In this document: positions 8,209 to 18,139 of the stretch, piece by piece
Layout of the letters: each line of letters begins with the position of its first letter
Numbering within the stretch: position 1 is the first letter of the stretch
Origin: Nosema muscidifuracis
Taxonomy: Eukaryota; Microsporidia; Nosematidae
Direction of reading: 5' to 3'
NCBI GenBank assembly: GCA_028335825.1
Contig: JAIOKI010000002.1
Span: forward strand, 496,001-560,000
Length of the DNA stretch: 64,000 nucleotides
Notes under the pieces: model-generated
The model's database searches: none
What the model saw: the letters and a program-made list of their open reading frames with translations, nothing else
Told to the model about the DNA's origin: nothing
Position numbers and translations under genes: made by a program

Positions 8209-10773
8209 TTATTTAGTTCCATCTTTTTTTGATTTATAAGATGATTTCTTTTTAGGCATACACAAACTTGTTCTTCCTTTCTTCTTTTTCTTTACCTGAG
8301 ATTCTTTAAGCGTATTATTTTGTGAATTATCAACTGAGGATTTTAAATCATCTGTACTACTTTCTAATAGATCGTTATTTTCTTCAAAGAATTTCTTCTT
8401 AATATCTTCAATCTCTTTAGATAAATTTTTATTAGCTTCTTCTAGACTTGTATTAGTTTCATTATCAACAGAAACTTTCTTCTTAATATCTTTAGATAAA
8501 TTTTTATTAGTTTCATTATCAACAGAAACTTTCTTCTTAATCTCTTTAGATAAAGTTTTATTAGCTTCTTCTAGACTTGCATTAGTTTCATTATCAACAG
8601 TCTTAATATTTTCCTTAATCATACTATCTTTGATACTATTTTTCTTCTTTTTCTTACTTGTAGTCTCTGAAGTTTTTCTGGTTTTTGCTTCTCCATAAGA
8701 ATATGATCTTGTAACTCGACTGTTCATTATTGTTTCTAACATAGACTTATTTCCTTGATTATCTTTTATATTAGATCCTTTAATATCACAACTAATAAAA
8801 GAATTTGAATTTTTTACTGAAGCACCAAGTGAATTTTTCTTTTTATTAATCTTAGTTGGTTGGCTATTTCTTTTATCAATTATTGATAAATTAATCTTAT
8901 CTGAATCATTAGGTTTAAATGTACTATCTTCATTAGTTTTATCAATTACATTTCCCATATTTAAAATACTATCACATATTTCTAATCCCTTCGTATTATT
9001 ATCAATTGAATCATCTGATAAATAATTTTTATTTTTTTTAATATTGAAAGACATTTCATCATTCAATTTTTCACAATTAGTTAAATTATTTTTATCCTGT
9101 ATATTAAAACTAGAATTTAAAAAGAAATCTATTATTTCACTTCTATCTCTAATATTATGAGTTTCATCTTTAGTAGATTTAGATTCTTCATTTTGTAAAT
9201 TGTATTTTTTGCTATCTGTATCTTCATTAGAACTAATATAAGATTTTATTTGTTCTTCAACAGAACTTAAAGAAGTTTTTGATTTATTCCCTGTTTGATT
9301 CTCATTAGAGCTTATATTATATTTTAAATTATCTTCTATTGAACTTTGTGAATCATCATTTAATGAATTCTTATTTAAAATAACAGAAAATTCCTCTTTC
9401 TTTGACATTTCTTCTATTGAACTTTGTGAATCATCATTTAATGAATTCTTATTTAAAATAACAGAAGATTCCTCTTTCTTTGACATTTCTTCTATTGAAC
9501 TTTGTAATTCATCAGATTTTTCATTAGAAAGATTTTTGTTATTACTTGCTTCTTTAGTTTTCTTTAATAAAATATTAAAACTAAAATCATCTGATTCACT
9601 TTGATTATTAATTTTTGTCTCTTTCTTTCTTGGTGAATTCTTGTTTAATTTTTTATTAACCTTTTGATTATTAATTAGATTCATAACTTTTTCAAAAGAA
9701 TTATTTTCTGCATTAATTAATTTATCTGATATGTTTAATAAATCACTAGAAATATCAACTGAATCTTTTTTCTTAGATGAAGTTAAATTATCTGACTTAT
9801 TTAAAGACTCAGAAATTGAAGATTTTTTTTCATCTTTTTTAGAATAAATAACTGGTTCATTTTTAGGAATTTTCAATGATTCAAAAGGAAGAGTCAAATT
9901 TTCTCTATTAAAATTACCAGTACTTGATTTCTCAATATTTTTAAAGAAATCATTTATATTATCTTCTAAAAATATATCCATAGGTAGAGGTTTATTAGAA
10001 GATGTATCTTTAATAACCTTAGACTGAGTTTCAATATCTTTTTCATTAGAATTTAAATTATATTTAGATTTTTTTGATTCTAAAATTTCAATATCTTCTT
10101 TATTATTTTGTTCTGTTAGTTTTATATTATATTGATTTTTTAAGTCTTCTACTTTACTTGCATTATTGATCAAATTTATTTTTTCATTCGTAAACGGTAC
10201 TGATATATTTTTATAATCTTCTAAATTTTTTTCTTGAGGAATAAATTTATTCTCTTCAATTATACTATTGTCATCAGGAAATACTTCATTAAATATCTTA
10301 TCAAAAGGACTAAAAGTATTTTCTGACATTTTTGATAGTTTAATTCTACATGACCCAAATATATCATTAAGCTGAGATACAATAATATTTTTCCAATCTT
10401 GTGGAAATCCATTGGTAAATTTAGCCAATTCTTTAAGTTCAAATCTTGAATAAGGAGGGAATTTTAATACATCAGATTTATTTTCAAGATAGTATTTAGA
10501 ATTCTCAGTCATAATAACTAAAGGTGATTCTATATCAATTATTGGAGAACTTTGGATTAATGTTTTGTCATCCAAGTATCCATTAACGCTTATCCAATAT
10601 TTGTACCCAATCTTTGAATTATTATTTTTTACAAAGCTTATATACCACCTACTCAGTTTTCTTTTTGAACTGGATGTGTATCTCTTATAAGATGGTGTCT
10701 TTCTTTTGAATATTGTGTAATTTGGAAGATTTTCAAGGCCACCTAAACTGAGTATGTCTTCTTTTTGATTCAT
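8209..10773 (-). CDS. SANTA-domain protein, KNL2/Mis18BP1-like (candidate centromere factor)
   Basis: An 854-residue protein. Residues about 39-135 look like a SANTA domain: LSRWYISFVKN, then KYWISVNGYL, SSPIIDIESPLVIMTENSKY, and finally FTNGFPQDWKNII, which matches the conserved F..GFP..W end of plant KNL2 and animal Mis18BP1. In those lineages the domain sits in proteins that bring CENP-A to centromeres. The remaining 700 residues are Ser/Asn/Lys/Glu-rich and disordered, with two nearly identical 26-residue repeats (near SSIEEMSKKE) and a triplicated DNET(N)...LSKEIKKK segment. No Myb/SANT domain or convincing CENP-C motif is visible. The start at 10773 is chosen because TAACCCTTAAAGAG precedes this ATG; the frame upstream has only TTG. 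Confidence 0.6.
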   Translation of the reverse strand: MNQKEDILSLGGLENLPNYTIFKRKTPSYKRYTSSSKRKLSRWYISFVKNNNSKIGYKYWISVNGYLDDKTLIQSSPIIDIESPLVIMTENSKYYLENKSDVLKFPPYSRFELKELAKFTNGFPQDWKNIIVSQLNDIFGSCRIKLSKMSENTFSPFDKIFNEVFPDDNSIIEENKFIPQEKNLEDYKNISVPFTNEKINLINNASKVEDLKNQYNIKLTEQNNKEDIEILESKKSKYNLNSNEKDIETQSKVIKDTSSNKPLPMDIFLEDNINDFFKNIEKSSTGNFNRENLTLPFESLKIPKNEPVIYSKKDEKKSSISESLNKSDNLTSSKKKDSVDISSDLLNISDKLINAENNSFEKVMNLINNQKVNKKLNKNSPRKKETKINNQSESDDFSFNILLKKTKEASNNKNLSNEKSDELQSSIEEMSKKEESSVILNKNSLNDDSQSSIEEMSKKEEFSVILNKNSLNDDSQSSIEDNLKYNISSNENQTGNKSKTSLSSVEEQIKSYISSNEDTDSKKYNLQNEESKSTKDETHNIRDRSEIIDFFLNSSFNIQDKNNLTNCEKLNDEMSFNIKKNKNYLSDDSIDNNTKGLEICDSILNMGNVIDKTNEDSTFKPNDSDKINLSIIDKRNSQPTKINKKKNSLGASVKNSNSFISCDIKGSNIKDNQGNKSMLETIMNSRVTRSYSYGEAKTRKTSETTSKKKKKNSIKDSMIKENIKTVDNETNASLEEANKTLSKEIKKKVSVDNETNKNLSKDIKKKVSVDNETNTSLEEANKNLSKEIEDIKKKFFEENNDLLESSTDDLKSSVDNSQNNTLKESQVKKKKKGRTSLCMPKKKSSYKSKKDGTK

Positions 10774-11538
10774 CTCTTTAAGGGTTAATTTATGCAAAAA
10801 AAAAATATTTATAAATTAAGAAATGAGTTGAAAACTTTTCTTATTTTTTATATTGATCTGTAATAGAAAGAAGATTAAAAAATTATTAAAAATAAATTAT
10901 ATCATTATTAAGATTAAATATCTATAAAAGATTAAATTGTTATTAATTCTATTGTAAAGACTAACAAATATAATTAATTATTAATATCTAAATATTTTAT
11001 CAATTATTTAATTTTATTTCATCTTCATTAAAAATTTTAAATTCTATTTAGTCATATTTTAATGTAAGAAAGATAATTTATGATTCAAAAAAATTAATTT
11101 CTAATCAACTTAAAGAATCATTTTAAATAAAAATATAACAGAATGACAGATTATTAAAAATATTATAAAATGTATTTCTATCAATATATAATACTTTAAA
11201 TAAAAATATATTATTTATTAAAAGAAATACACAATATTATCTTTTAATAGAATTATTTTATAATTTAAAAATATCTTCGTCTTTTCTAAATCTTTCTCAT
11301 AAAATTATACTACTATTTTTTCAAGATTATATTATAATATAAAAAAAAATATATTTGTTAATTACATTTTTGTTATTAATATATTATTAATTATATTTTT
11401 GTTATTAATATATTTTTTTTAATTGAAATTTACTGTTATTAATATATTTATTAATTATATTTTTGTTATTAATATATTATTTAAAATTGAAATTTACTGC
11501 TATTGATTATTTATTTTTTTTTATCAAAAAATCCCCAC
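10774..11538. other. AT-rich spacer, no gene seen
   Basis: About 765 bp of very AT-rich DNA. The last 200 bp carries an irregular repeat of TTATTAATATATT and GAAATTTACTG motifs just before the next small gene. No RNA gene or reading frame is supported. Confidence 0.6.
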
Positions 11539-11898
11539 ATGCATTTTAAATTTTATTTAATTAGTTTATTATATTTGATTAAAGCAAGTGATATTACAAT
11601 AGATCTCAATCAAGAAATTTCAGATAAAATAACTGTCATAGATCAGATTGGAGAATTAAATAATGTATGGAGTATTATAAAATATAGTGTTAAAAAAAAA
11701 TTTCCTTCTATATTTTTGATGTTTTTAATGTTGATATTTATTGTTACAAAAAGTATTTTATCAAAAGAGAATCAAGGATTTTATGCAAATTTTTTAATCT
11801 TATTACTGGCAATATTTATATTTAATTTATTATTAATTATAACGAATATTATTAGTCTGGTATTACAAATTGAGAATATTAATGAAGAAGTTATATAA
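11539..11898 (+). CDS. Small membrane protein with signal peptide (119 aa)
   Basis: The ATG at 11539 follows CCCC by two bases, which decides this start over upstream non-ATG codons. The product begins MHFKFYLISLLYLIKASDIT, a likely signal peptide with cleavage after the Ala-Ser. A short hydrophilic segment follows, then two strongly hydrophobic spans (about residues 53-72 and 82-108) and an acidic C-terminal tail ending NINEEVI. It is probably an endomembrane or cell-surface protein. I do not recognise a family. The stop codon lies inside a 53-bp direct repeat that continues downstream. Confidence 0.6.
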   Translation: MHFKFYLISLLYLIKASDITIDLNQEISDKITVIDQIGELNNVWSIIKYSVKKKFPSIFLMFLMLIFIVTKSILSKENQGFYANFLILLLAIFIFNLLLIITNIISLVLQIENINEEVI

Positions 11899-11997
11899 AT
11901 TAAATCTTTAAACAAATAATTAATTAAAGATCATTTTTATAATTTATATAAATTAAATCTTTAAACAAATAATTAATTAAAGATCATTTAATAATTT
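11891..11997. repeat. Two-copy 53-bp direct repeat covering a gene's 3' end
   Basis: The segment starting TTATATAAATTAAATC is repeated after exactly 53 bp. The first copy includes the stop codon of the small membrane protein gene. Each copy contains ATCTTTAA and TTAAAGAT in inverted order, so the 3' UTR can form two similar hairpins. Confidence 0.8.
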
Positions 11998-11998
11998 A

Positions 11999-13345
11999 TT
12001 TTTTGTAACAATTATCCTACTATAAATATTTAAATAATTGTTAACAAATAAAAATATATTGATAAATTTACTATGATTATATTAAAAAAAATTTAATTAT
12101 TTTATAATATAACAATATTCAGTTATAGTAAGCATTTATAAAAAATATATATGACAAAATTTTACTTGGATAATTTTTTAAGCTGTGAAGAGAAATTTAA
12201 TAAATTCCCAGAGATATTAAAAAATAAAATTATTCTCTATAATTGATAAATTTTAATTTCTATTTATTTAATAATTTTTTGTTTATACTTTTGACAGTTA
12301 ACTATATTAATTATAAATAATTTTGGTTCAAAAACCGTGGAATATTTTTTATATCGAGACATGATTCTAAAAATATGGATCAAAATATTTTCTTTGGTAT
12401 ACACAACATGTAGATTAATTAATATTAAATTTTTTTATTCTACAATATTAGAGTTGTATCTCGCTAAAAAATATGACAATTTTTACATTATTATATTTCT
12501 TTTACATTTATGTGTTAATTTTAAATTTTTGATGATATTTTCTTTAACACTTATTTAAACATTTATCTTTCTTACTTATTTCACTTCTTAAATTATAATT
12601 TTTTTACAATTGAATATTTCTCATCAATTCTTAATATATCTAGGCTTACAGACAATTATCGACTTAACTTAATATAAAATTTATATTATAGATAATGATT
12701 TGTACAAACATTGGCTATACTTGAACTGATTAAATTGTTTCCTACTTTATTTTTAACAATTATTTATTTATATTTCATTATAATATTATTATTACTCATT
12801 TTTCTTTTCTTAATATAATTATGTTCATAAGTTTGATGATATTACTTCCATATAAAAATATACCAACTTCATTTAATAAGATCTTAATTATATTATTTTT
12901 ATTATACTCATTTCAAATATCTCTTTTATGACTTTACATAATATTTGAATTATAGTTTAATTAATAATAATATCATATAAATTAAACTATAATTCTAAAT
13001 AGTATAATTTATAGATCTGTAACTTAGATTAGTTTATTTGTACCTTTTGAGATACAATAGAGTTCAAAAACTTTATTCTATTTATATTTCATAAAAAGTT
13101 GTATTGAAAGCCTTACTAAAAAATCATATGTAATAAAAATTGAATAATCATATTAAAATTTATAATAATTATGAATATAACATTTTTTAATTGATACCTT
13201 TTAAATAAAAAACAAGAGAAAATAAAATGTTTGTTAGAATTAGTTCTAAAAGATTACTTAAGACATTATTTATTACAATTGTTTTGTAATAAATAATGGG
13301 TTATGGAAATTTTAATTAAAATACTAAAATATTTTTTTTAACATT
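11999..13345. other. Gene-poor spacer with short protein-like fragments
   Basis: No convincing gene is present. Short open stretches with protein-like composition occur: 12151-12246 encodes 31 residues beginning MTKFYLDNFLSCEEKF, a frame near 12361-12558 encodes hydrophobic residues, and a frame starting about 12821 gives MFISLMILLPYKNIPTSF. None has a CCC/GGG signal. They may be scraps of a decayed membrane-protein gene or chance. Confidence 0.35.
12947..12995. repeat. Perfect 16-bp inverted repeat (hairpin)
   Basis: GAATTATAGTTTAATT at 12947-12962 is exactly complementary to the arm at 12980-12995, with a 17-base loop. It stands alone in the spacer; its role is unknown. Confidence 0.75.
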
Positions 13346-14464
13346 TTATTGAGTTATGATCTCATAATTGAATACAACCATGTGTATTCCATCGCAAATT
13401 ATTTCTTTGCGTTTTTTGTCGTCGATTTTTTTAAGATGATACTTTTTCCTTTTATTACTCTTAGCGTAACACTTGAGATAGTAGAATCTGCCTTTTATTT
13501 CTACAATTAGTAGATTGTCATCTTTAACGTAAAGACAAACCTCGTGTTTGTACTTTTTCTCTATTTTTTTCTTCATATTGAATAAGAAATTTGGATTGTA
13601 GAGAATACTTGGAATATCAAGTTTCTTTTCTTTGAGGTCATCATTAATTTTATTAATTGTTACTATTTCTTCTTTGATTTTTAAAACTAATTCGTTATCT
13701 TGGCAGTCATATTCATATGTTTTCGATTGAAGATACTTTTTAGGTAAGGATCTATACTGTATTTTTTTGATAGTACTATTTATGTTTTCAGATTTTTTAT
13801 CATAATGATTGATAATGCAACTTCTTTCAGTCGTACTATATTCTTCTTCCATACAGCACTCATCACTAATTTCTATACAAGTTGATACTATCTCGCTGTC
13901 TTCAATAGGTTTGCAAGGGTGATCCTCTTTACAGGGTACTGGTACTGAAACTTGGGCAGAGCAAGGATTAAGCACTTCAATTTTACATGGTTGAGAATAT
14001 GTATTACATTCTTTAGGGGTATCTACCTTTGTACATGGACTATCATTTATTCCACAAGTATTTTCAGAAGGTACTCTACAGGTTTCTATTGGTGGATCTT
14101 TATGAGTACAACAACTCTTTACGTTAAGAATTATTTGAGGACAAGGACAAGCACCATAACAGAAAGCATATTCACTAATAATTCTATTCGGTATGTATGG
14201 AACTAAAGCACCATTTCTAAATAGAACCATAATTCTATTATGATCTTCCCAACCATATACATAAGCTGATTCGATATTTTTAGCACGCAGTATCTTGAGC
14301 AAGAAATTGATATTAGTAGAATTAGCAACGATACCAACTGCACTAGAAGATTTACAGATTTTAATCGGGCTTTGATAGCAGGTACCTTTAATCAATATAG
14401 GTGAGAAGCAGAGAATACTAGTTAAGTAGATTAAGAAGACAGATAGCTTGAACATGGGTACCAT
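13346..14464 (-). CDS. Secreted cysteine-rich protein, candidate spore wall or polar tube component
   Basis: A 372-residue protein starting with a hydrophobic signal peptide (FKLSVFLIYLTSILCFSPIL). A small domain follows (about residues 38-115: SSAVGIVANSTNINFLLKIL, then AYVYGWEDHNRIMVLFRNGA). Next is a Cys-rich middle (about 115-215) with many C-x-C, CC and Pro residues, and finally a Lys-rich basic C-terminal half. Secretion plus cysteine richness and a basic tail is typical of microsporidian spore wall and polar tube proteins, but I recognise no named family. Two in-frame ATGs (14464 and 14455) each have CCC directly upstream, so translation could start at either; both give a signal peptide. 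Confidence 0.65.
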   Translation of the reverse strand: MVPMFKLSVFLIYLTSILCFSPILIKGTCYQSPIKICKSSSAVGIVANSTNINFLLKILRAKNIESAYVYGWEDHNRIMVLFRNGALVPYIPNRIISEYAFCYGACPCPQIILNVKSCCTHKDPPIETCRVPSENTCGINDSPCTKVDTPKECNTYSQPCKIEVLNPCSAQVSVPVPCKEDHPCKPIEDSEIVSTCIEISDECCMEEEYSTTERSCIINHYDKKSENINSTIKKIQYRSLPKKYLQSKTYEYDCQDNELVLKIKEEIVTINKINDDLKEKKLDIPSILYNPNFLFNMKKKIEKKYKHEVCLYVKDDNLLIVEIKGRFYYLKCYAKSNKRKKYHLKKIDDKKRKEIICDGIHMVVFNYEIITQ

Positions 14465-15719
14465 GGGTTTTTTTTTCTTTTATAGTTATTTTGGAAGGTC
14501 TATTGTCAAAAAATTACTCAAAAAGGAAATCAATAAAGTTTTTTAGCTTTTTTATATGTTTTTTTAGTAAATTAGTTTATTTTTATCAACAAATTAAAAA
14601 TTAAAAGAAAATATATTTAAATTATATAACATTAAACAAATATAAATAAAAATTGTATCTTCTAATTAGTAAATAACACATTTATTTTACAATATTAATT
14701 TTTATTAATTTATAAATTATCTTTGAATATTTTATTTTACTTGATTTTAAGATCTATTTAATCTTTTAATTAATTACTCATTAATATATATTTATAATAA
14801 TTTAATCAAACAAAATCCATATATATTAAATAATGAAATTCATATTTATTTATTTTATAGCCCTAAAAATAAAATTACATTTCCATTCAAAAAGGAAAAA
14901 GCTTTACTACTTCTATTAATAAATTTTTAAGTTCAAATTAAGATTAAATTTATAAATTATATGAGAGTTTCAAAGTGTTGATTTTTAACCCTTCTTTTTT
15001 ATATTCCTCTGTGTTAAACCCATTCCAAGTTCCAATCTTAGGTTACAAATAAATTAAAAATTCTTTAGATTCTTTAATATTTTTTTTATAAGCAGACTTA
15101 TACATTCTTTAAAATTTTTTTGAAGATATACTAAATTATATTTCTAAATCGAAGAAGACAGTATTAAATTAATAAAAAGAAAAAGTCATAATTTTAAAAT
15201 AGAATTATCATTTATTTCTTTAGTATCTTTTTAACTAAAATAATATGAAAACTTTACTCAAGTCTGTGTGTATTATAGCTTAAAATCATAATACTAAAGC
15301 CTAGAAATTAAAATATATCTTCAAATCAAGATTAAAATAATATTATATGCATTACTTATAGTCTGATTTTTCGTAGAATGTTTAGGTAAAAAATGAGTAA
15401 ATGAGTTTTTTAATATATTAAATATATTTCTTCTTCAGGGCTAATTTAGAAGCTTTTATATATCATTTTTAATTTATTAAAATTGTGTGTATAACACAAA
15501 TGTCAAATCATTTGGCAAGTAGTAAAGCAAATTTGTATCACAAAAAGATATTTTATTTTGTTTTTCTAAAATACTCAATAAAACACAAATATTTAGGTAG
15601 TCTTTAATTTAATACATACGTGAAAAAATATATAAAGAATTCAAAAATTCATTTGATAGAGATAAATACTTAATCTTTTTAGTATAATATCAATAAAAAT
15701 AATCAACTAGAATAAAATA
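14465..15719. other. AT-rich spacer, no gene seen
   Basis: About 1.25 kb between the Cys-rich gene start and the tRNA. A slightly more GC-containing patch near 14960-15050 (AACCCTTC and AAACCCATTCC) has no clear fold or frame. Nothing else is supported. Confidence 0.5.
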
Positions 15720-15791
15720 TGCCTCCACCGAGGATCGAACTCGAGACCTCTAGTTTACTAAACTAGCGCTCTACCACTGAGCTATAGAGGC
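15720..15791 (-). tRNA. tRNA-Thr (anticodon AGU)
   Basis: A 72-nt cloverleaf reads on the minus strand. The acceptor stem GCCTCTA pairs with TGGAGGC (one G-T pair), with discriminator A. The D arm is GCTC/GAGC; the anticodon stem CTAGT/ACTAG holds loop TTAGTAA, giving anticodon AGT; the T arm TCGAG/CTCGG (with wobble) holds loop TTCGATC. Internal pol III boxes A and B are intact. There is no intron and no encoded CCA. A TTTT run lies just downstream as a likely terminator. The gene stands alone in AT-rich DNA. Confidence 0.95.
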
Positions 15792-16651
15792 TTGATTTGA
15801 GCTTTATTTATAAATCAAATTTACAAGATGATATTTTTGACTAGAAAATGATATATGCTCACTTATATTTTCTTACGAGTTTCGTTCTAAATGTTCTCTA
15901 TTTTAAACAACAGTTATAATTTAATTATTGTAAAAGACATTAGAAGAAAATTAGATAAAGATAATGATGCTAATTCAGAAAAATAATAAAAATAATAATT
16001 TATTTAATTCTACAACAAATTCATGTTTAGACAAATAAATTGATTAGAACAAGTTGCATTCCTGCCAACCATATCAGTAAATAAACAAGTATGTGATTTT
16101 ATTATTTTATAAATGCAAAGATTTTTATCACATAATATGATTTCTTAAGTAACTAAATAAAAATAAATTAATAATTATTATTATAAATATTTTACCTCTA
16201 GTTAAAGTAATTTAAAATATTAAATTTATTTTGAATATATAAAAGCTTATCACATTATTTAATATGATCTTTATATCAATATATTTTATGCTATATTGAT
16301 TATCCATCAATAAATTATAATAGTTAAATATTCTTATCATAATTTTATTCTTTAATAAAAAATAGTTTCTTATTGTAATCTTTAATATGTTTTAACTGGT
16401 TAAATTCAGATTAGCTTTCTAAACTTATTATTTCATGTATTTGTACAATTTATATTCCTCAAATCATATACTTCAATTTATATTATTTATTCTTCAAGTT
16501 ATATTACTTATTTTTTTTAATTTATATTACTTAATATTTAAATAATATTCTTGAATTTTTATTACTTAATCTTTAAATAATATTCTTGAAGTTTTATTAC
16601 TTAATCTTTAAATAATATTCTTCAAATTATGCAATATTTTTTTCTTTACCC
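15792..16651. other. AT-rich spacer upstream of the Rpa43-like gene
   Basis: No gene is seen. The last 170 bp carry irregular repeats of TTACTTAATCTTTAAATAAT and ATTCTTGAA motifs (about 16500-16625). Confidence 0.5.
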
Positions 16652-17044
16652 ATGAATTTATTTAGACTGAAAATCCAAATAATGACAAAAATACATCCAA
16701 AATTTTTTAGTGATCCAGAATCAGAAATTAATAAACAACTCTCATCATATTTATTCAAATATACATATAAACTATCAGGAATCCCTTTATGTTACAATAT
16801 ACTTGGTATATACCCTATAGGGAATATTATATGTGATAATGAATCAGTATTCCTTAAAACTATTGTAGAATTAGATATCCTTAAATTTTCTACTAATGAT
16901 TATCTCCAAGCAGAAAATGGAGTGGTTTTTGGAGTTGTTTATGTAAGAGTAGATGGAAATGAAGGATATTCAGGAAGATTTAAGGTTTTAGATGTTGATA
17001 ATACAAATGGACAGTGTTCTATTATAGTAGGAGAATCTACTTAA
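16652..17044 (+). CDS. Probable RNA polymerase I stalk subunit Rpa43-like (Rpb7 N-terminal family)
   Basis: A 130-residue protein. The pattern INKQLSSYLFKYTYKLSGIP, then CYNILGIYPIGNIICDNESV, then TIVELDILKF and NGVVFGVVYV follows the Rpb7-like N-terminal domain plus the start of the OB fold. It is closer to Rpa43 (L..LL.KY...L.G....Y....GRI..D.PF..) than to Rpb7, which is present separately at 7.5 kb. Rpa43 binds Rrn3 and forms the pol I stalk. It is much shorter than fungal Rpa43 (about 320 aa). CCC directly abuts the ATG at 16652, fixing the start. RPC25 is an alternative; overall moderate confidence. Confidence 0.5.
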   Translation: MNLFRLKIQIMTKIHPKFFSDPESEINKQLSSYLFKYTYKLSGIPLCYNILGIYPIGNIICDNESVFLKTIVELDILKFSTNDYLQAENGVVFGVVYVRVDGNEGYSGRFKVLDVDNTNGQCSIIVGEST

Positions 17045-17088
17045 AAATATAATGAAATAGATAAAATTAAAAAATATTAGACAAATCT

Positions 17089-18072
17089 TTATTTTTCTAT
17101 CATTAAAATAGACTTTTCTACTCGCATTCTCCATTCGTCATACTTGTTCATCATCTTAATAAGTTCTTCTTTAGGAAGACATCTTGGAATAATTGTATTG
17201 AAATAAAGAAGTTTGTTGTGTCCATCAATCCATCCTTTAAGTAAATTTAAACCAAAAGCTTTCAATAAGAAATTATTTATATCTTCATCAGAAATCTGTA
17301 ACTCATCTTGAATAACCTTAAAAGAAATCTTTCTTTCATCCTGTTTAAAACATAAATTAATCAATCCAATAAAGTAAGCTTTTTCTCTGACAATAACCCA
17401 TCTATCATTAAACATCTTTTCAAGTGAAACTTTATACTCATCAAATATTTTTGTATTTCCTTCTTGTACAGCTACGTACATTTTGTACAAATTTTTATTA
17501 ATTTTATTAAAATTATCTAATGAAAAAACTTCAACAAAATTGAAGAAATTTTTACTTATCAACGAATATTTAGCCAATATTTCCATGTATTGTCCATCAT
17601 TAGTCTTTTTAACATACTCTAATAAGTATCTAACACAGTACTCATAATTCTGAGTACTTTCATAATATTTATAAGCCATAAAGTTGTATAAATTGTATAC
17701 ATCAGTATCCATCTCAATCTTCTTATACTCAAATATCATTTTCTCTACATCAGTTGTATTGCCACTCTCCAATAATAAAATATATTTTTGTATTTCAAGA
17801 TGAATAATCTGCATTTGGAAATCTCCTATATACATATTAGAATCTTTAATGGAAGAAATAGATTTAGCAATCAAATCACAAGCCTTTTCTACAGAATAAA
17901 ACCTTGAAATTGATAAAGCACATTTAGTTAATGAAATTGGATGATACTGGAATATATTCTCAATAAACATATTGAAAACTTCTTCACAATTGTTTTTGTT
18001 AATTTTTTGAGGTATAAGTTCACATAACTGATACCATTTTCTGGATTCTTTAAGTTCTATCAACTGGTTCAT
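17089..18072 (-). CDS. RPN9: 26S proteasome lid subunit Rpn9 (PSMD13)
   Basis: A 327-residue helical-repeat protein ending in a PCI/winged-helix region. The C-terminal pattern AFGLNLLKGWIDGHNKLLYF, IIPRCLPKEEL and EWRMRVEKSILMIEK matches the family end (GLV.G.ID......W..PRVL......RL..W...V). Rpn9 is a structural lid subunit of the 19S regulatory particle. It is shorter than yeast Rpn9 (393 aa). The gene is divergent from SPT5 with 67 bp between start codons. CCCC precedes its ATG. Rpn5-, CSN- and eIF3-type PCI proteins are less likely because of the C-terminal helix pattern. Confidence 0.8.
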   Translation of the reverse strand: MNQLIELKESRKWYQLCELIPQKINKNNCEEVFNMFIENIFQYHPISLTKCALSISRFYSVEKACDLIAKSISSIKDSNMYIGDFQMQIIHLEIQKYILLLESGNTTDVEKMIFEYKKIEMDTDVYNLYNFMAYKYYESTQNYEYCVRYLLEYVKKTNDGQYMEILAKYSLISKNFFNFVEVFSLDNFNKINKNLYKMYVAVQEGNTKIFDEYKVSLEKMFNDRWVIVREKAYFIGLINLCFKQDERKISFKVIQDELQISDEDINNFLLKAFGLNLLKGWIDGHNKLLYFNTIIPRCLPKEELIKMMNKYDEWRMRVEKSILMIEK

Positions 18073-18139
18073 AAAAATTTTAGGGGTTGATTTGTTTACC
18101 CAGTTTTTTACACATAAAAAATAAAAATAACCCTTTTAT
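18073..18139. promoter_or_regulatory. Bidirectional promoter RPN9/SPT5
   Basis: A 67-bp gap between divergent start codons. AGGGGT near the RPN9 side (CCCC on its coding strand) and AACCCTTTTAT just before the SPT5 ATG are the two start-proximal CCC signals. Nothing else is needed to separate the two genes. Confidence 0.65.

Noticed and set aside
12337-12558. 73-codon frame opening with GTG as a membrane protein gene
   Set aside because: No ATG near its start, no CCC/GGG signal, and composition typical of random T-rich DNA.
14970-15060. Minus-strand ACACAGAGG resembling the U6 ACAGAGA box
   Set aside because: The following U6 sequence and internal stem-loop are absent.
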